Positions 35,755-44,318 of a stretch of DNA of 64,000 bases are shown here, piece after piece. The stretch is from an uncultured Alteromonadaceae bacterium (GTDB lineage Bacteria > Pseudomonadota > Gammaproteobacteria > Enterobacterales > Alteromonadaceae). The stretch is from positions 119,862 through 183,861 of the forward strand of contig CANLWS010000014.1 in NCBI GenBank assembly GCA_947494925.1, read 5' to 3'. The first letter of the stretch is position 1, and each line of letters opens with the position of its first letter. The notes beneath the pieces are model-generated. The model was not told the origin of the DNA. It worked only from the letters and a program-made list of their open reading frames with translations, and ran no database searches. The position numbers and the translations under genes are program-made.

Positions 35755-38322
35755 ATGAAAACTCCAATCTCTCGACTATCGAATTCGATTCGATACGTTA
35801 TAGCTGCATCAGCAGCTGCAAGCGTTGTGTCAGTTTCACCTGTGCTCGCGCAAGAAGCGGCTGATGATTCTGCCGACGTTGAAAAAATTGCAATTGTAGG
35901 TACTCGCTCTGCACCTCGTTCCATAGGTGACTCAGCAGTTCCTATTGATGTTATTTCCGGGGACGAATTTAAGAATCAGGGATCAACCGATATGGTTTCC
36001 ATGATGCAAAACATCGTTCCGTCATTTAACGTCAATGATCAACCTATTAATGATGCGTCCACGCTGGTTCGCCCAGCGAACTTACGTGGCATGGCATCTG
36101 ACCACACTTTGGTGTTGGTAAACGGTAAACGTCGTCACCGTTCGGCTGTTATTACCTTTTTAGGCGGTGGTTTATCTGACGGAGCTCAAGGTCCGGATAT
36201 TTCAACCATTCCTGCTGCAGCGTTAAAACAAATTGAGGTACTGCGTGACGGTGCCGCTGCACAGTATGGTTCTGATGCAATTGCCGGTGTAGTCAACTTT
36301 GTCCTGAAAGATGATTCAGAAGGTGGCGTAATTGATGTGCACGCGGGTTCTTATTTCGAAGGTGATGGGGATGCAGTACAGGTTTCTGCTAACATTGGCT
36401 TGCCCCTTACAGACAAAGGCTTTGTCAACATTTCTGCTGAGTATCGCCAATCTGATCCTACGTCACGTAGCGTTCAGCGTGACGATGCTGCGGCCCTGAT
36501 TGCAGCTGGCAATACTTCTGTTGCAGATCCCGCACAAATCTGGGGTAACCCTGAAATCAAAGATGATATTAAATTCTTTGCAAATCTAGGTCTTGAACTA
36601 AGTGATTCTAGTGAAGCCTATATGTTTGGTAACTACGCTGAACGTGAAGTTGACGGTGGCTTTTACTTCCGTAATCCACATAACCGTGGCGGCGTAAATG
36701 ACGGCGGCACTAACGATGATGGTGAGCAACTATTACTAGTAGGTGATTTGACTGGTGACATGAGCGGAAACTGTCCTACAGATATTGTTGTAGGTGATAA
36801 TGTCCTGACAAACCCGCGTTACATCGATGAAGTAGCAAATAACCCAGACTGTTTCGCTTTTAACGAGTTATTGCCAGGTGGTTTTACTCCGCGTTTCGGC
36901 GGCACAATCCGTGATACGTCACTTATCTTTGGAACCAAAGGTGAACTCGATAACGAAGTGACTTATGACGTCAGTTTCAACTTCGGTGAAAATGAAGTTG
37001 ATTTTGCAATAAGAAATACTATCAACCCTTCATTAGGTCCAAATACACCTCGAGAGTTTAAGCCAGGTAGATATACCCAGACAGAAAAGACGGTTGATAT
37101 TGATTTAACCAAGCCATTTGATGTTGGTTTGACTGAACCGCTATTCCTGGCAGGTGGTTTCCAATATCGTCATGAGACTTATGAAAGTCTTGCTGGTGAC
37201 CCTGCATCCTATGAAATAGGTCCACTGGCATCACAAGGTTTCGGTATCGGTTCCAATGGTTTCCCAGGTTTGTCTGCGCGCAGCCAGAACGAGGCATCCA
37301 GACACAATATCGCATTCTATTTAGATGCTGAGGCTTATCTGACCGATGACTTCCTGGTTACTGCAGCCTTACGTTACGAAGATTTCTCTGATTTCGGTAA
37401 CACCAGCAAAGGAAAAGTGGCGGCGCGTTGGCAGGTGTCTGAAGACATAGCTTTGCGTGGTGCATACAGTACAGGGTTTAAAGCACCGACTATTGGCCAG
37501 ACTAATGTCCGTAACGTGACTACGGCTTTTGGTACTGATGGTCGTTTGATTGACCGTGCTACTTTGCCTCCAACCGATCCAATCGCGGTACAAAAAGGTG
37601 GTACAGAGTTAACTCCTGAAGAATCTGAAAGTTTAACTTTTGGTGTAGTTGCTGAGTTTGATAACGGATTGTTCGTAACAGTAGATTACTACAATATTGA
37701 ATTAACAGACCGTATTTCAACGACTTCAGGTATTGCTCTTACGCCAGAAGATATAGCCGCTTTGTTGGCGCAAGGTGTCAGCGATGCGTCGAGCTTCACT
37801 GAAGTTAGCTTCTTTACCAATGACTTTGATACTACTACCGAAGGTGTTGATGTAGTGGCAAACTACAGTATGGATATGTTTGAAGGTGAGACTAAGTTCT
37901 CTTTGGCATATAACTGGACGTCAACGACTGTAGACGAAGCGTCAGATAACATTTCTGCGGATCGTGTAAGAATGCTTGAAGACAACTTACCAGCAGTTCG
38001 TTACAGCTTAACTGCCAACCATACTAATGGTGACTGGCGTGTTCTGGGCCGCGTAAATTACGCAGGCAGTATTTTCGAAGATCATCTTGACTCAGGCTTA
38101 CCAATTGAAAAAGTAGGTTCTGAGTTCACTTTTGATTTGGAAGTTGGTTATAGCTTTAACGATAGTTTCAGTTTGATTGCTGGCGCGAAGAATATTCTGG
38201 ATGAAACACCAGATGAAAACGTGCTGTATGACAATGAAATTGCCGGGTCTCAATATCCAACCACATCGCCTATCGGTATTAATGGTGGTTATTACTACCT
38301 AAGAGGGATTTACACTTTCTAA
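35755..38322 (+). CDS. TonB-dependent receptor without signalling domain
   Basis: 855 residues. The signal peptide ends near PVLAQEAAD, then a TonB-box-like EKIAIVGTR and the plug with NVNDQPINDAS, NLRGMASDHTLVLVNGKRRHRS and EVLRDGAAAQYGSDAIAGVVNFVLKDD. The barrel ends YYLRGIYTF. The plug is almost the same as that of the receptor at 40228-43263, so the two are paralogues. This one lacks the N-terminal STN domain and so should transport without signalling. Ligand unknown; the fecI/fecR-like genes follow, but a strong terminator separates them. Confidence 0.85.
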   Translation: MKTPISRLSNSIRYVIAASAAASVVSVSPVLAQEAADDSADVEKIAIVGTRSAPRSIGDSAVPIDVISGDEFKNQGSTDMVSMMQNIVPSFNVNDQPINDASTLVRPANLRGMASDHTLVLVNGKRRHRSAVITFLGGGLSDGAQGPDISTIPAAALKQIEVLRDGAAAQYGSDAIAGVVNFVLKDDSEGGVIDVHAGSYFEGDGDAVQVSANIGLPLTDKGFVNISAEYRQSDPTSRSVQRDDAAALIAAGNTSVADPAQIWGNPEIKDDIKFFANLGLELSDSSEAYMFGNYAEREVDGGFYFRNPHNRGGVNDGGTNDDGEQLLLVGDLTGDMSGNCPTDIVVGDNVLTNPRYIDEVANNPDCFAFNELLPGGFTPRFGGTIRDTSLIFGTKGELDNEVTYDVSFNFGENEVDFAIRNTINPSLGPNTPREFKPGRYTQTEKTVDIDLTKPFDVGLTEPLFLAGGFQYRHETYESLAGDPASYEIGPLASQGFGIGSNGFPGLSARSQNEASRHNIAFYLDAEAYLTDDFLVTAALRYEDFSDFGNTSKGKVAARWQVSEDIALRGAYSTGFKAPTIGQTNVRNVTTAFGTDGRLIDRATLPPTDPIAVQKGGTELTPEESESLTFGVVAEFDNGLFVTVDYYNIELTDRISTTSGIALTPEDIAALLAQGVSDASSFTEVSFFTNDFDTTTEGVDVVANYSMDMFEGETKFSLAYNWTSTTVDEASDNISADRVRMLEDNLPAVRYSLTANHTNGDWRVLGRVNYAGSIFEDHLDSGLPIEKVGSEFTFDLEVGYSFNDSFSLIAGAKNILDETPDENVLYDNEIAGSQYPTTSPIGINGGYYYLRGIYTF

Positions 38323-38335
38323 GTGTATTGTCAGA

Positions 38336-38360
38336 GGGGCTCTCAATGAGCCCCTTTTTT
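38336..38360 (+). terminator. Rho-independent terminator after first receptor
   Basis: GGGGCTC-TCAAT-GAGCCCC followed by six T residues, 13 bases after the receptor stop codon. It separates the receptor transcript from the sigma factor gene. Confidence 0.93.
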
Positions 38361-38506
38361 AAGTAAATTTTATGATAATGTTTTGTCGTAATCCGTGTTG
38401 TGTTATTAATAGCGCCGCAGAATGACTTCTGTGATATTAAAATGTAGTTATAGGTACATATTAAATAGGGCAGAAATGACAAAGTACATGAGGAAATTCA
38501 CTAAAT

Positions 38507-39088
38507 ATGCCTAAGCAATCGTCGATTGAAAGAACTTTCATCCATTATCGCCAGCAATTAGTTAGTGCGATAAAAGGGATTGTGGGTTCTTCAGATGATA
38601 TCGAAGACATCGTTCAGGAAACCTTTGTAAAAAGTTATGAAGCGGAATTAAAGCAAGAAATTCGCTATGAGCGAACTTACATGTTGAAAACTGCAAGACA
38701 CCTTGCATTAAATCATGTATCCAGTGCCAGAGAGCGACAGAATCAATCTCTTGATGATATGGAAGTCTTACCCAACAACTTGACCAGCGTAGATCTGGAA
38801 AAACAAGTTGAGAGTAAAGAGCGTTTTTTGAACTTTTGCCGGGCAACAGACACATTGTCTGTTGAGGTGAAACGCGTTTTTTTATTAAAAAAAGTTTACG
38901 GAATGAGCCAGCGGGATATTGCTCAGTACATTGGTTTAAGCGAGAGTACGGTTGAAAAGCATGTTGCTAAAGGATTGTTACAGTGCTCTTTGTACCTTAA
39001 ACAGTTATCACAACAAAACGATCTTAATGAGAAGCGTGCAAGCAAGCAGCGTATCTCGAATGGTGCGTTTGAAATGCGTAAGAAGTAG
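38507..39088 (+). CDS. FecI-like ECF sigma factor
   Basis: 193 residues. Region 2 is visible as YRQQLVSAIKGIVGSSDDIEDIVQETFVKSYE, containing the DDIEDIVQETF core-binding and -10 melting segment. Region 4 is VKRVFLLKKVYGMSQRDIAQYIGLSESTVEKHVAKGL, a helix-turn-helix for the -35 element. No regulatory extension is present, as in minimal ECF factors of the FecI group. It directs RNA polymerase to receptor genes when an outer-membrane signal reaches FecR. The FecR-like gene starts three bases after its stop, so they form one operon; its promoters, probably including those of the two receptors, are inferred. Confidence 0.88.
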   Translation: MPKQSSIERTFIHYRQQLVSAIKGIVGSSDDIEDIVQETFVKSYEAELKQEIRYERTYMLKTARHLALNHVSSARERQNQSLDDMEVLPNNLTSVDLEKQVESKERFLNFCRATDTLSVEVKRVFLLKKVYGMSQRDIAQYIGLSESTVEKHVAKGLLQCSLYLKQLSQQNDLNEKRASKQRISNGAFEMRKK

Positions 39089-39091
39089 TAA

Positions 39092-40153
39092 ATGAGTAAT
39101 ATCAAACCATTTTATAGCAAAGATACTATCCTGCAGCAATCTAGCGAATGGATAAGTAAATTAGACCGTGGTTTGTGTGAAGCTGAAAAACAGGAGCTAC
39201 AGTCCTGGGTAAATTTAAGTGAAGCACATCAGGAAAGTCTTTTTGAGATGGCCAATTTATTTGACGAGTTAACTGTGTTGAATGAATTGAGTGGTCTGTT
39301 CCCATTGCGTGCAAAAGATTTTAACCCAACCAGACGAGTATTTAGCGAAAAAGTACGCATCGGTATTGCTGCCAGCTTAACCTTTGTTATGGTTACGTCC
39401 TTCACATGGCTTTTTAACAGTCAGTTGGATTCGGAAAACAACGGCGTCGTAGCATTGCAAAGCCGAGTCGCAGAGACGCAGATTGGTGAACAAAAACCTA
39501 TTTCTCTCAACGATGGTTCTGTTATTCATCTCAATACCAATTCCCAGGTAGAGGTGAGCTACTCCAATTTACAAAGGAAGATTACCTTGGTAAGAGGAGA
39601 AGCGCATTTTGATGTTGCTCATGATCCCTCACGTCCGTTTGTTGTAGTTGCAGGTGAAAATACTGTTACTGCGGTAGGGACTGCGTTCAACGTAGAATTG
39701 TTAAATCAGGAACACTTTGAGCTGTTAGTGACTGAAGGTAAGGTGTTGGTTAAGGAAGGAGCACTTAAATCAAGTTCACCTGGAGAATTGTTAGCGCCTT
39801 CTCATCCGATGAATGGGGAAGGGATGCTGGTTAAATCCGGTGAAAAAGTATTTTTCAACGGTGAAAATTCTCCATTAAGAGTTCTTTCCTTAGACCAGGT
39901 TCAACGTGATCTAGCCTGGCAGCAAGGTATGGTTGTATTTCAAGGGGAGCCTTTGGAACAGGCCTTGTTTGAGGTGAGTCGTTATACATCTATACAATTT
40001 GAAGTTGATGATCCAGAACTTAAGCAAACACGAGTGGCTGGCTACTTTAAGGCTGGTGACATCGATGGATTATTGTTTGCGCTCAAAAATAACTTCGATA
40101 TTCAGAGTAAAAAGGTAGGTGAGCGCAGGATACTTTTATCGTCTGATTTGTAG
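39092..40153 (+). CDS. FecR-like anti-sigma/transmembrane regulator
   Basis: 353 residues. The cytoplasmic N-terminus has the DUF4880-like segment SSEWISKLDRGLCEAEKQELQSWV and contacts the sigma factor. One transmembrane helix, IGIAASLTFVMVTSFTWLF (about residues 90-108), is followed by the periplasmic FecR domain (KPISLNDGSVIHLNTNSQVEVSYSN, RKITLVRGEAHFDV, FVVVAGENTVTAVGTAFNV). The C-terminal QGMVVFQGEPLEQALFEVSRY segment resembles STN-interacting domains. It should relay occupancy of the STN-bearing receptor downstream to the sigma factor. Confidence 0.87.
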   Translation: MSNIKPFYSKDTILQQSSEWISKLDRGLCEAEKQELQSWVNLSEAHQESLFEMANLFDELTVLNELSGLFPLRAKDFNPTRRVFSEKVRIGIAASLTFVMVTSFTWLFNSQLDSENNGVVALQSRVAETQIGEQKPISLNDGSVIHLNTNSQVEVSYSNLQRKITLVRGEAHFDVAHDPSRPFVVVAGENTVTAVGTAFNVELLNQEHFELLVTEGKVLVKEGALKSSSPGELLAPSHPMNGEGMLVKSGEKVFFNGENSPLRVLSLDQVQRDLAWQQGMVVFQGEPLEQALFEVSRYTSIQFEVDDPELKQTRVAGYFKAGDIDGLLFALKNNFDIQSKKVGERRILLSSDL

Positions 40154-40227
40154 TACCGGATAAAAGACGTTTTCTTACATTCAATATTAGTTTATGGCAA
40201 ATGTCTTGTTGCTATTGACCCGGTGCA

Positions 40228-43200
40228 TTGTGTATAAACAACACTAGTCATAATAGATCATTGAATTCATTGCAGATTATAACAAAACTGCGTTTTCTTT
40301 TTGTAAAACAGCAGTATAGCTTATTTCGTCATTCTAATCGGGCAGTCAGCTGTAAGATCGTTGAATGGATCTGTTCAGCTTTAACAATATTCACACTGTC
40401 TATTGTCCTTGTTGGTGTTGCAGTAGCCCAAACCAAAATAGACTTTCAAATCGACAAACAACGAGCAGATCTAGCTTTGACTCAGTTTGCTCAGCAGTCT
40501 AATACCACCTTAATATTCCCTTTTGATCTGGCTGAAAAAGAAACGGCAAATGCCCTTAACGGCCCTTATTCTATTGAATTGGGTATAGTCAAATTGCTCG
40601 AAGGTACCGGACTTTATCCAGCTTCAGATGAGTCTGGAATGATCAGTATACGACCTGTTTCAGAGCAAACTGAAAAATTACAAATAGCAAGTGAGTTCTC
40701 CGCAGAAAGGGTTCCTCAAGCCGTTCGGATTACAGATGATTCTGTGATAGAACGGATAGCTATTGTTGGCACCCGTGCTTCACCTAGGTCAGTAATTGAA
40801 TCATCTGTTCCGCTGGATATTATTGGATCACAGGAATTTGCAGAGCAGGGAGCAACAGATATTACGTCCATGTTAAGCGCACTTGTCCCGTCTTTTAATG
40901 TTAATGACCAGCCTATTAATGACGCGTCTAGCCTGGTTCGGCCTGCAAATTTAAGAGGTATGGCTTCGGACCATACTCTGGTGCTTCTAAATGGAAAAAG
41001 ACGTCATCGCTCAGCCGTTATTACGTTTTTAGGAGGTGGTCTGTCAGATGGCGCTCAAGGGCCTGATATATCAACTATTCCAGCATCTTCTTTGAAACAA
41101 ATTGAAGTACTAAGAGATGGCGCAGCAGCTCAATACGGTTCAGATGCTATCGCTGGTGTGATCAATTTTGTTCTAAAAGATGACAATAATGGAGGTATGT
41201 TAGAAAGTCGCTATGGTTCCTACTTTGAAGGGGATGGGGAAATGTTCCAGCTACAAGGGAATATCGGACTACCCTTAACAGACAGTGGCTTTTTAAACTT
41301 GAGTACTGAATACCGCCAACAAAATCCAACCAACCGGAGTGTTCAAAGAGAAGACGCAGCCAGATTAATGGCTTCTGGGAACAGCTTTATCTCCGATCCC
41401 GCTCAAATATGGGGAACACCTGAACTTAAACATGATCTTAAATTTTCGGCGAATGCAGGTTATTCTGTTGATGAGGATATGGAATCCTATTTATTCATGA
41501 GTCTGGCACAAAGAGAAGTCGAAGGGGGCTTTTACTTTCGAAACCCACACACTCGCAGCGGTGTCAATGATGGAGGGGTTGATGCTGATGGTACACCCTT
41601 ATTGTTAGTTGGTGACTTGGATGGTGTAGGACAGGGGATTAGTTGCCCAAATGTCAGGATCACAGACGACAATATTTTGGATAATCCTGATTTTGCCATA
41701 ATTGCAGACAATTCGACTCAACTAGGTGCTAACTGTTTCGCGTTTAACGAATTGTTTCCTGGTGGATTCACCCCTAAGTTCGGCGGTGAATTAGAGGACT
41801 ATTCAATTTTTATGGGGGTAAAAGGCGAAACCGCAAAAAATTGGTTGTATGACTTCAGTGTAAGCATTGGTTTTTCAAAAATTGATTATGCCATTAGCGA
41901 CACAATTAACCCATCGTTAGGCCCTTCTTCCCCAACCGAATTTTCACCTGGCAGTGCAAGTCAATTGGAAAAAAATGTCAATTTAGATGTCTCTAAACAG
42001 TTTCAGCTAGGTTTGACCGAACCAGCAAATTTCGCTGCAGGTCTTGAGTGGAGGCGAGAAAATTTTAAGCAAACAGCTGGCGACCCTGCTTCGTTTGCAG
42101 TCGGACCTCTTGGGTTTGACGATAGCACAGAGACATCACAAGGTTTTGGCATAGGTTCAAATGGTTTTCCCGGTTATAAACCAGAAGCAGCAGGTGATTG
42201 GGGGAGAGGGAATTGGGCGTTGTATGGCGATCTTGAGCTGACGCCTATGCAAGGTTTATTCATAGGGATGGCAGCAAGATACGAGAATTTCACTGATTTT
42301 GGCAGCACATTTGATGGAAAGTTGTCGGCCAGACTACAATTAAATGAAGCGTTTGCACTACGCGGTTCTGTTAGTACCGGATTCAAGGCACCTACAGTAG
42401 GGCAAAGCAATGTAATTAATGTAACCACCGCCTTTGCATCAAATGGGCTGGAAGATCAGGCTACCCTTCCTCCCACAAATCCAATTTCATTGCAATTGGG
42501 CGCGACACCGCTTCAACCAGAAGAGTCAACAAATACGAGCTTTGGATTGGTAGGGAACCCCTCTAAAGAATTGTTCGTTACACTGGATTATTTTCGGATT
42601 CAGCTTGAAGACAGGATAAGTACAACCTCGGCCTTGCCTCTTAGTCAGACGGATATAAATACTTTACTGACACAAGGGGTTCTGGATGCAAGTAGTTTTA
42701 GCAGTGCTAAATATTTTACTAACGACTTTGATACGACTACCCAAGGTGTTGACCTTGTCTTGAATTATGAAACTGTGCTTTGGAAAGCAGCGACAAAATT
42801 CCTGTTGGCCTATAACTGGACAGATACGACTGTGGACAGAGTGACCGTTTATACGCGTGTTGATGAAAATGGGCTCCCATTTGAAGAGCAAAATTTGACT
42901 GAACAGCGGATCAGAATGATTGAACAAAATTTGCCTGAACACCGTTTTAGCGCGACAATTAAGCAGCAGTATTCAGATTGGCAAATCCTCTATCGATTGA
43001 ATTATTTTGGTGAGTTTTACGAAGACCATTTAGATGCATCAGCCGGATTGGATATTGAGTCAGGTGCAGAAGTTACTTTTGATTTTGAAGTCGGCTATAA
43101 CCTGAATGCTCATACCCAGTTGGCTGCCGGTGTGAAAAACTTGTTTGATAATAATCCTGATCAGAATCCATTTAAAGATCTAGTCGGCTCACTGTATCCT

Positions 43201-43263
43201 CCTACTTCGCCAATTGGTATTAATGGAGGTTTTTATTATGCCAGGGCAATTTATTTCTTCTAA
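40228..43263 (+). CDS. TonB-dependent transducer with N-terminal STN domain
   Basis: About 1011 residues if the TTG at 40228 is the start; no ATG occurs in frame in the first ~140 codons and no clear ribosome binding site was found, so the start is uncertain. A long basic leader precedes a signal segment (TLSIVLVGVAVAQ). The STN domain follows (IDFQIDKQRADLALTQFAQQ ... GTGLYPASDESGMISI, about residues 72-150), which contacts FecR in signalling receptors. Then comes a plug nearly identical to that of the receptor at 35755 (NVNDQPINDAS, GKRRHRSAVITFLGGGLSDG) and a barrel ending FYYARAIYFF. It is the expected signal input for the fecI/fecR-like pair just upstream. Ligand unknown. Confidence 0.82.
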   Translation: MCINNTSHNRSLNSLQIITKLRFLFVKQQYSLFRHSNRAVSCKIVEWICSALTIFTLSIVLVGVAVAQTKIDFQIDKQRADLALTQFAQQSNTTLIFPFDLAEKETANALNGPYSIELGIVKLLEGTGLYPASDESGMISIRPVSEQTEKLQIASEFSAERVPQAVRITDDSVIERIAIVGTRASPRSVIESSVPLDIIGSQEFAEQGATDITSMLSALVPSFNVNDQPINDASSLVRPANLRGMASDHTLVLLNGKRRHRSAVITFLGGGLSDGAQGPDISTIPASSLKQIEVLRDGAAAQYGSDAIAGVINFVLKDDNNGGMLESRYGSYFEGDGEMFQLQGNIGLPLTDSGFLNLSTEYRQQNPTNRSVQREDAARLMASGNSFISDPAQIWGTPELKHDLKFSANAGYSVDEDMESYLFMSLAQREVEGGFYFRNPHTRSGVNDGGVDADGTPLLLVGDLDGVGQGISCPNVRITDDNILDNPDFAIIADNSTQLGANCFAFNELFPGGFTPKFGGELEDYSIFMGVKGETAKNWLYDFSVSIGFSKIDYAISDTINPSLGPSSPTEFSPGSASQLEKNVNLDVSKQFQLGLTEPANFAAGLEWRRENFKQTAGDPASFAVGPLGFDDSTETSQGFGIGSNGFPGYKPEAAGDWGRGNWALYGDLELTPMQGLFIGMAARYENFTDFGSTFDGKLSARLQLNEAFALRGSVSTGFKAPTVGQSNVINVTTAFASNGLEDQATLPPTNPISLQLGATPLQPEESTNTSFGLVGNPSKELFVTLDYFRIQLEDRISTTSALPLSQTDINTLLTQGVLDASSFSSAKYFTNDFDTTTQGVDLVLNYETVLWKAATKFLLAYNWTDTTVDRVTVYTRVDENGLPFEEQNLTEQRIRMIEQNLPEHRFSATIKQQYSDWQILYRLNYFGEFYEDHLDASAGLDIESGAEVTFDFEVGYNLNAHTQLAAGVKNLFDNNPDQNPFKDLVGSLYPPTSPIGINGGFYYARAIYFF

Positions 43264-43439
43264 AAAATCTGAGGTTTAGATAAGAAATGTCGTCCATATA
43301 AAAATTGACGTTTTATTTCAAAGCTTTAAGTTTATATAGTCTAACTCGCCCTGTTTTTTTAGGCTTAGCTCATCCGGACACCAGGTTAAATTAAGTCTGC
43401 TACTCTTGATTTAACGTTTGAGACTATAAATGGCCATCA

Positions 43440-43925
43440 ATGAAGACCTTAACAATTTTCCGTCATGCAAAATCTAGTTGGAAATTACCACTTAGTGACA
43501 GAGATCGGCCGCTTAATCAACGTGGTTATCGTCAAGCCAGGGCTGTGGCTGAGGTTTTAGCACTCGAACCACCTGATGCCATAATAAGCTCACCGGCAAT
43601 AAGAGCAGTCTCTACGGCATTAATTTATGCGCATGTATTGAAGATCCCAGCATCTAAATTGTCAGTAAATGACAACTTGTATGTTTTATCCGCTGTACAA
43701 GTCTGTAATTGGATCCGCGAATTTGACGATGATACTGAGAATGTGTGGTTGTTTAGTCACAACCCAACTTGTAACAGTCTTGCTGCTATCTTGCTGGGTT
43801 ATGAACTAGATAATATAGTGACAAGTGGGTATCTTTCAGTGCAATTTGGTGTGGACCGATGGAGTCTTATAAGTAAACAACACGTGAAACTAGTTACTTT
43901 TAACAATAGGGAGGGGAGCGAGTGA
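43440..43925 (+). CDS. sixA: SixA-type phosphohistidine phosphatase
   Basis: 161 residues. It begins MKTLTIFRHAKSSW, the RHG-type motif of the histidine phosphatase superfamily in its SixA form, followed by DRDRPLNQRGYRQA. The second histidine is in WLFSHNPTCNSL. SixA removes phosphate from histidine of phosphotransfer proteins, such as ArcB or nitrogen-PTS components in E. coli. Cytoplasmic, no signal peptide. It is preceded by a 176-base gap after the second receptor and followed by the repeat array, so it is probably transcribed alone. Confidence 0.85.
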   Translation: MKTLTIFRHAKSSWKLPLSDRDRPLNQRGYRQARAVAEVLALEPPDAIISSPAIRAVSTALIYAHVLKIPASKLSVNDNLYVLSAVQVCNWIREFDDDTENVWLFSHNPTCNSLAAILLGYELDNIVTSGYLSVQFGVDRWSLISKQHVKLVTFNNREGSE

Positions 43926-44318
43926 ATTTCTGCTGTTCCCCCGATCACACCTAAACATAAGTCGAGTATGATGTAACAGTATCTGGATTAAACCCATCCG
44001 TGGAAACGCACCCAGCCGATACATCCTTGTAGCTTAGCTCGGCAGGGTATAATAGGTTCTTAGATAGGACTTCATAAACACATCCCTGATGAGATGCGCG
44101 TACTAAACTTCAATCGTGCTTTGAATAATATTTTACAAAACGTAGATTAAACCCATCCGAGGTAACGCACCCAGCCGCTACATCCTTGTAGCGTCGTTCA
44201 GTCGGGCGCTGAAAAGGTACTGGTAGCTTGGTCATAAACACATCCCTGATGAGATGCACCCAGCCTCGCCGTCCTTGGCGAGTCGTTCACTGATGCGGAG
44301 CTTCGCTCCTAAAGAAAA
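43926..44318. repeat. Non-coding array of two ~160-bp repeats with hairpin elements
   Basis: Unit 1 starts at 43986 and unit 2 at 44145, both with GATTAAACCCATCCG, then CACCCAGCC and a hairpin with loop (A/G)TCCTT, and a second block TCATAAACACATCCCTGATG starting at 44072 and 44232. The blocks keep a 159-160 base offset although the spacers between them differ. A further hairpin unit follows at 44256-44290 (CACCCAGCCTCGCCGTCCTT). Stems change sequence but remain paired: CGCTAC/GTAGCG in unit 2, CTCGCC/GGCGAG in the third, GATAC/GTAGC with one mismatch in unit 1. No coding potential is seen. The third hairpin lies just beyond the 3' end of the M2 peptidase gene. Confidence 0.75.

Noticed and set aside
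43986..44300. CRISPR array
   Set aside because: Repeat blocks are ~160 bases apart with two different conserved blocks and no uniform short repeat/spacer pattern; no cas genes.
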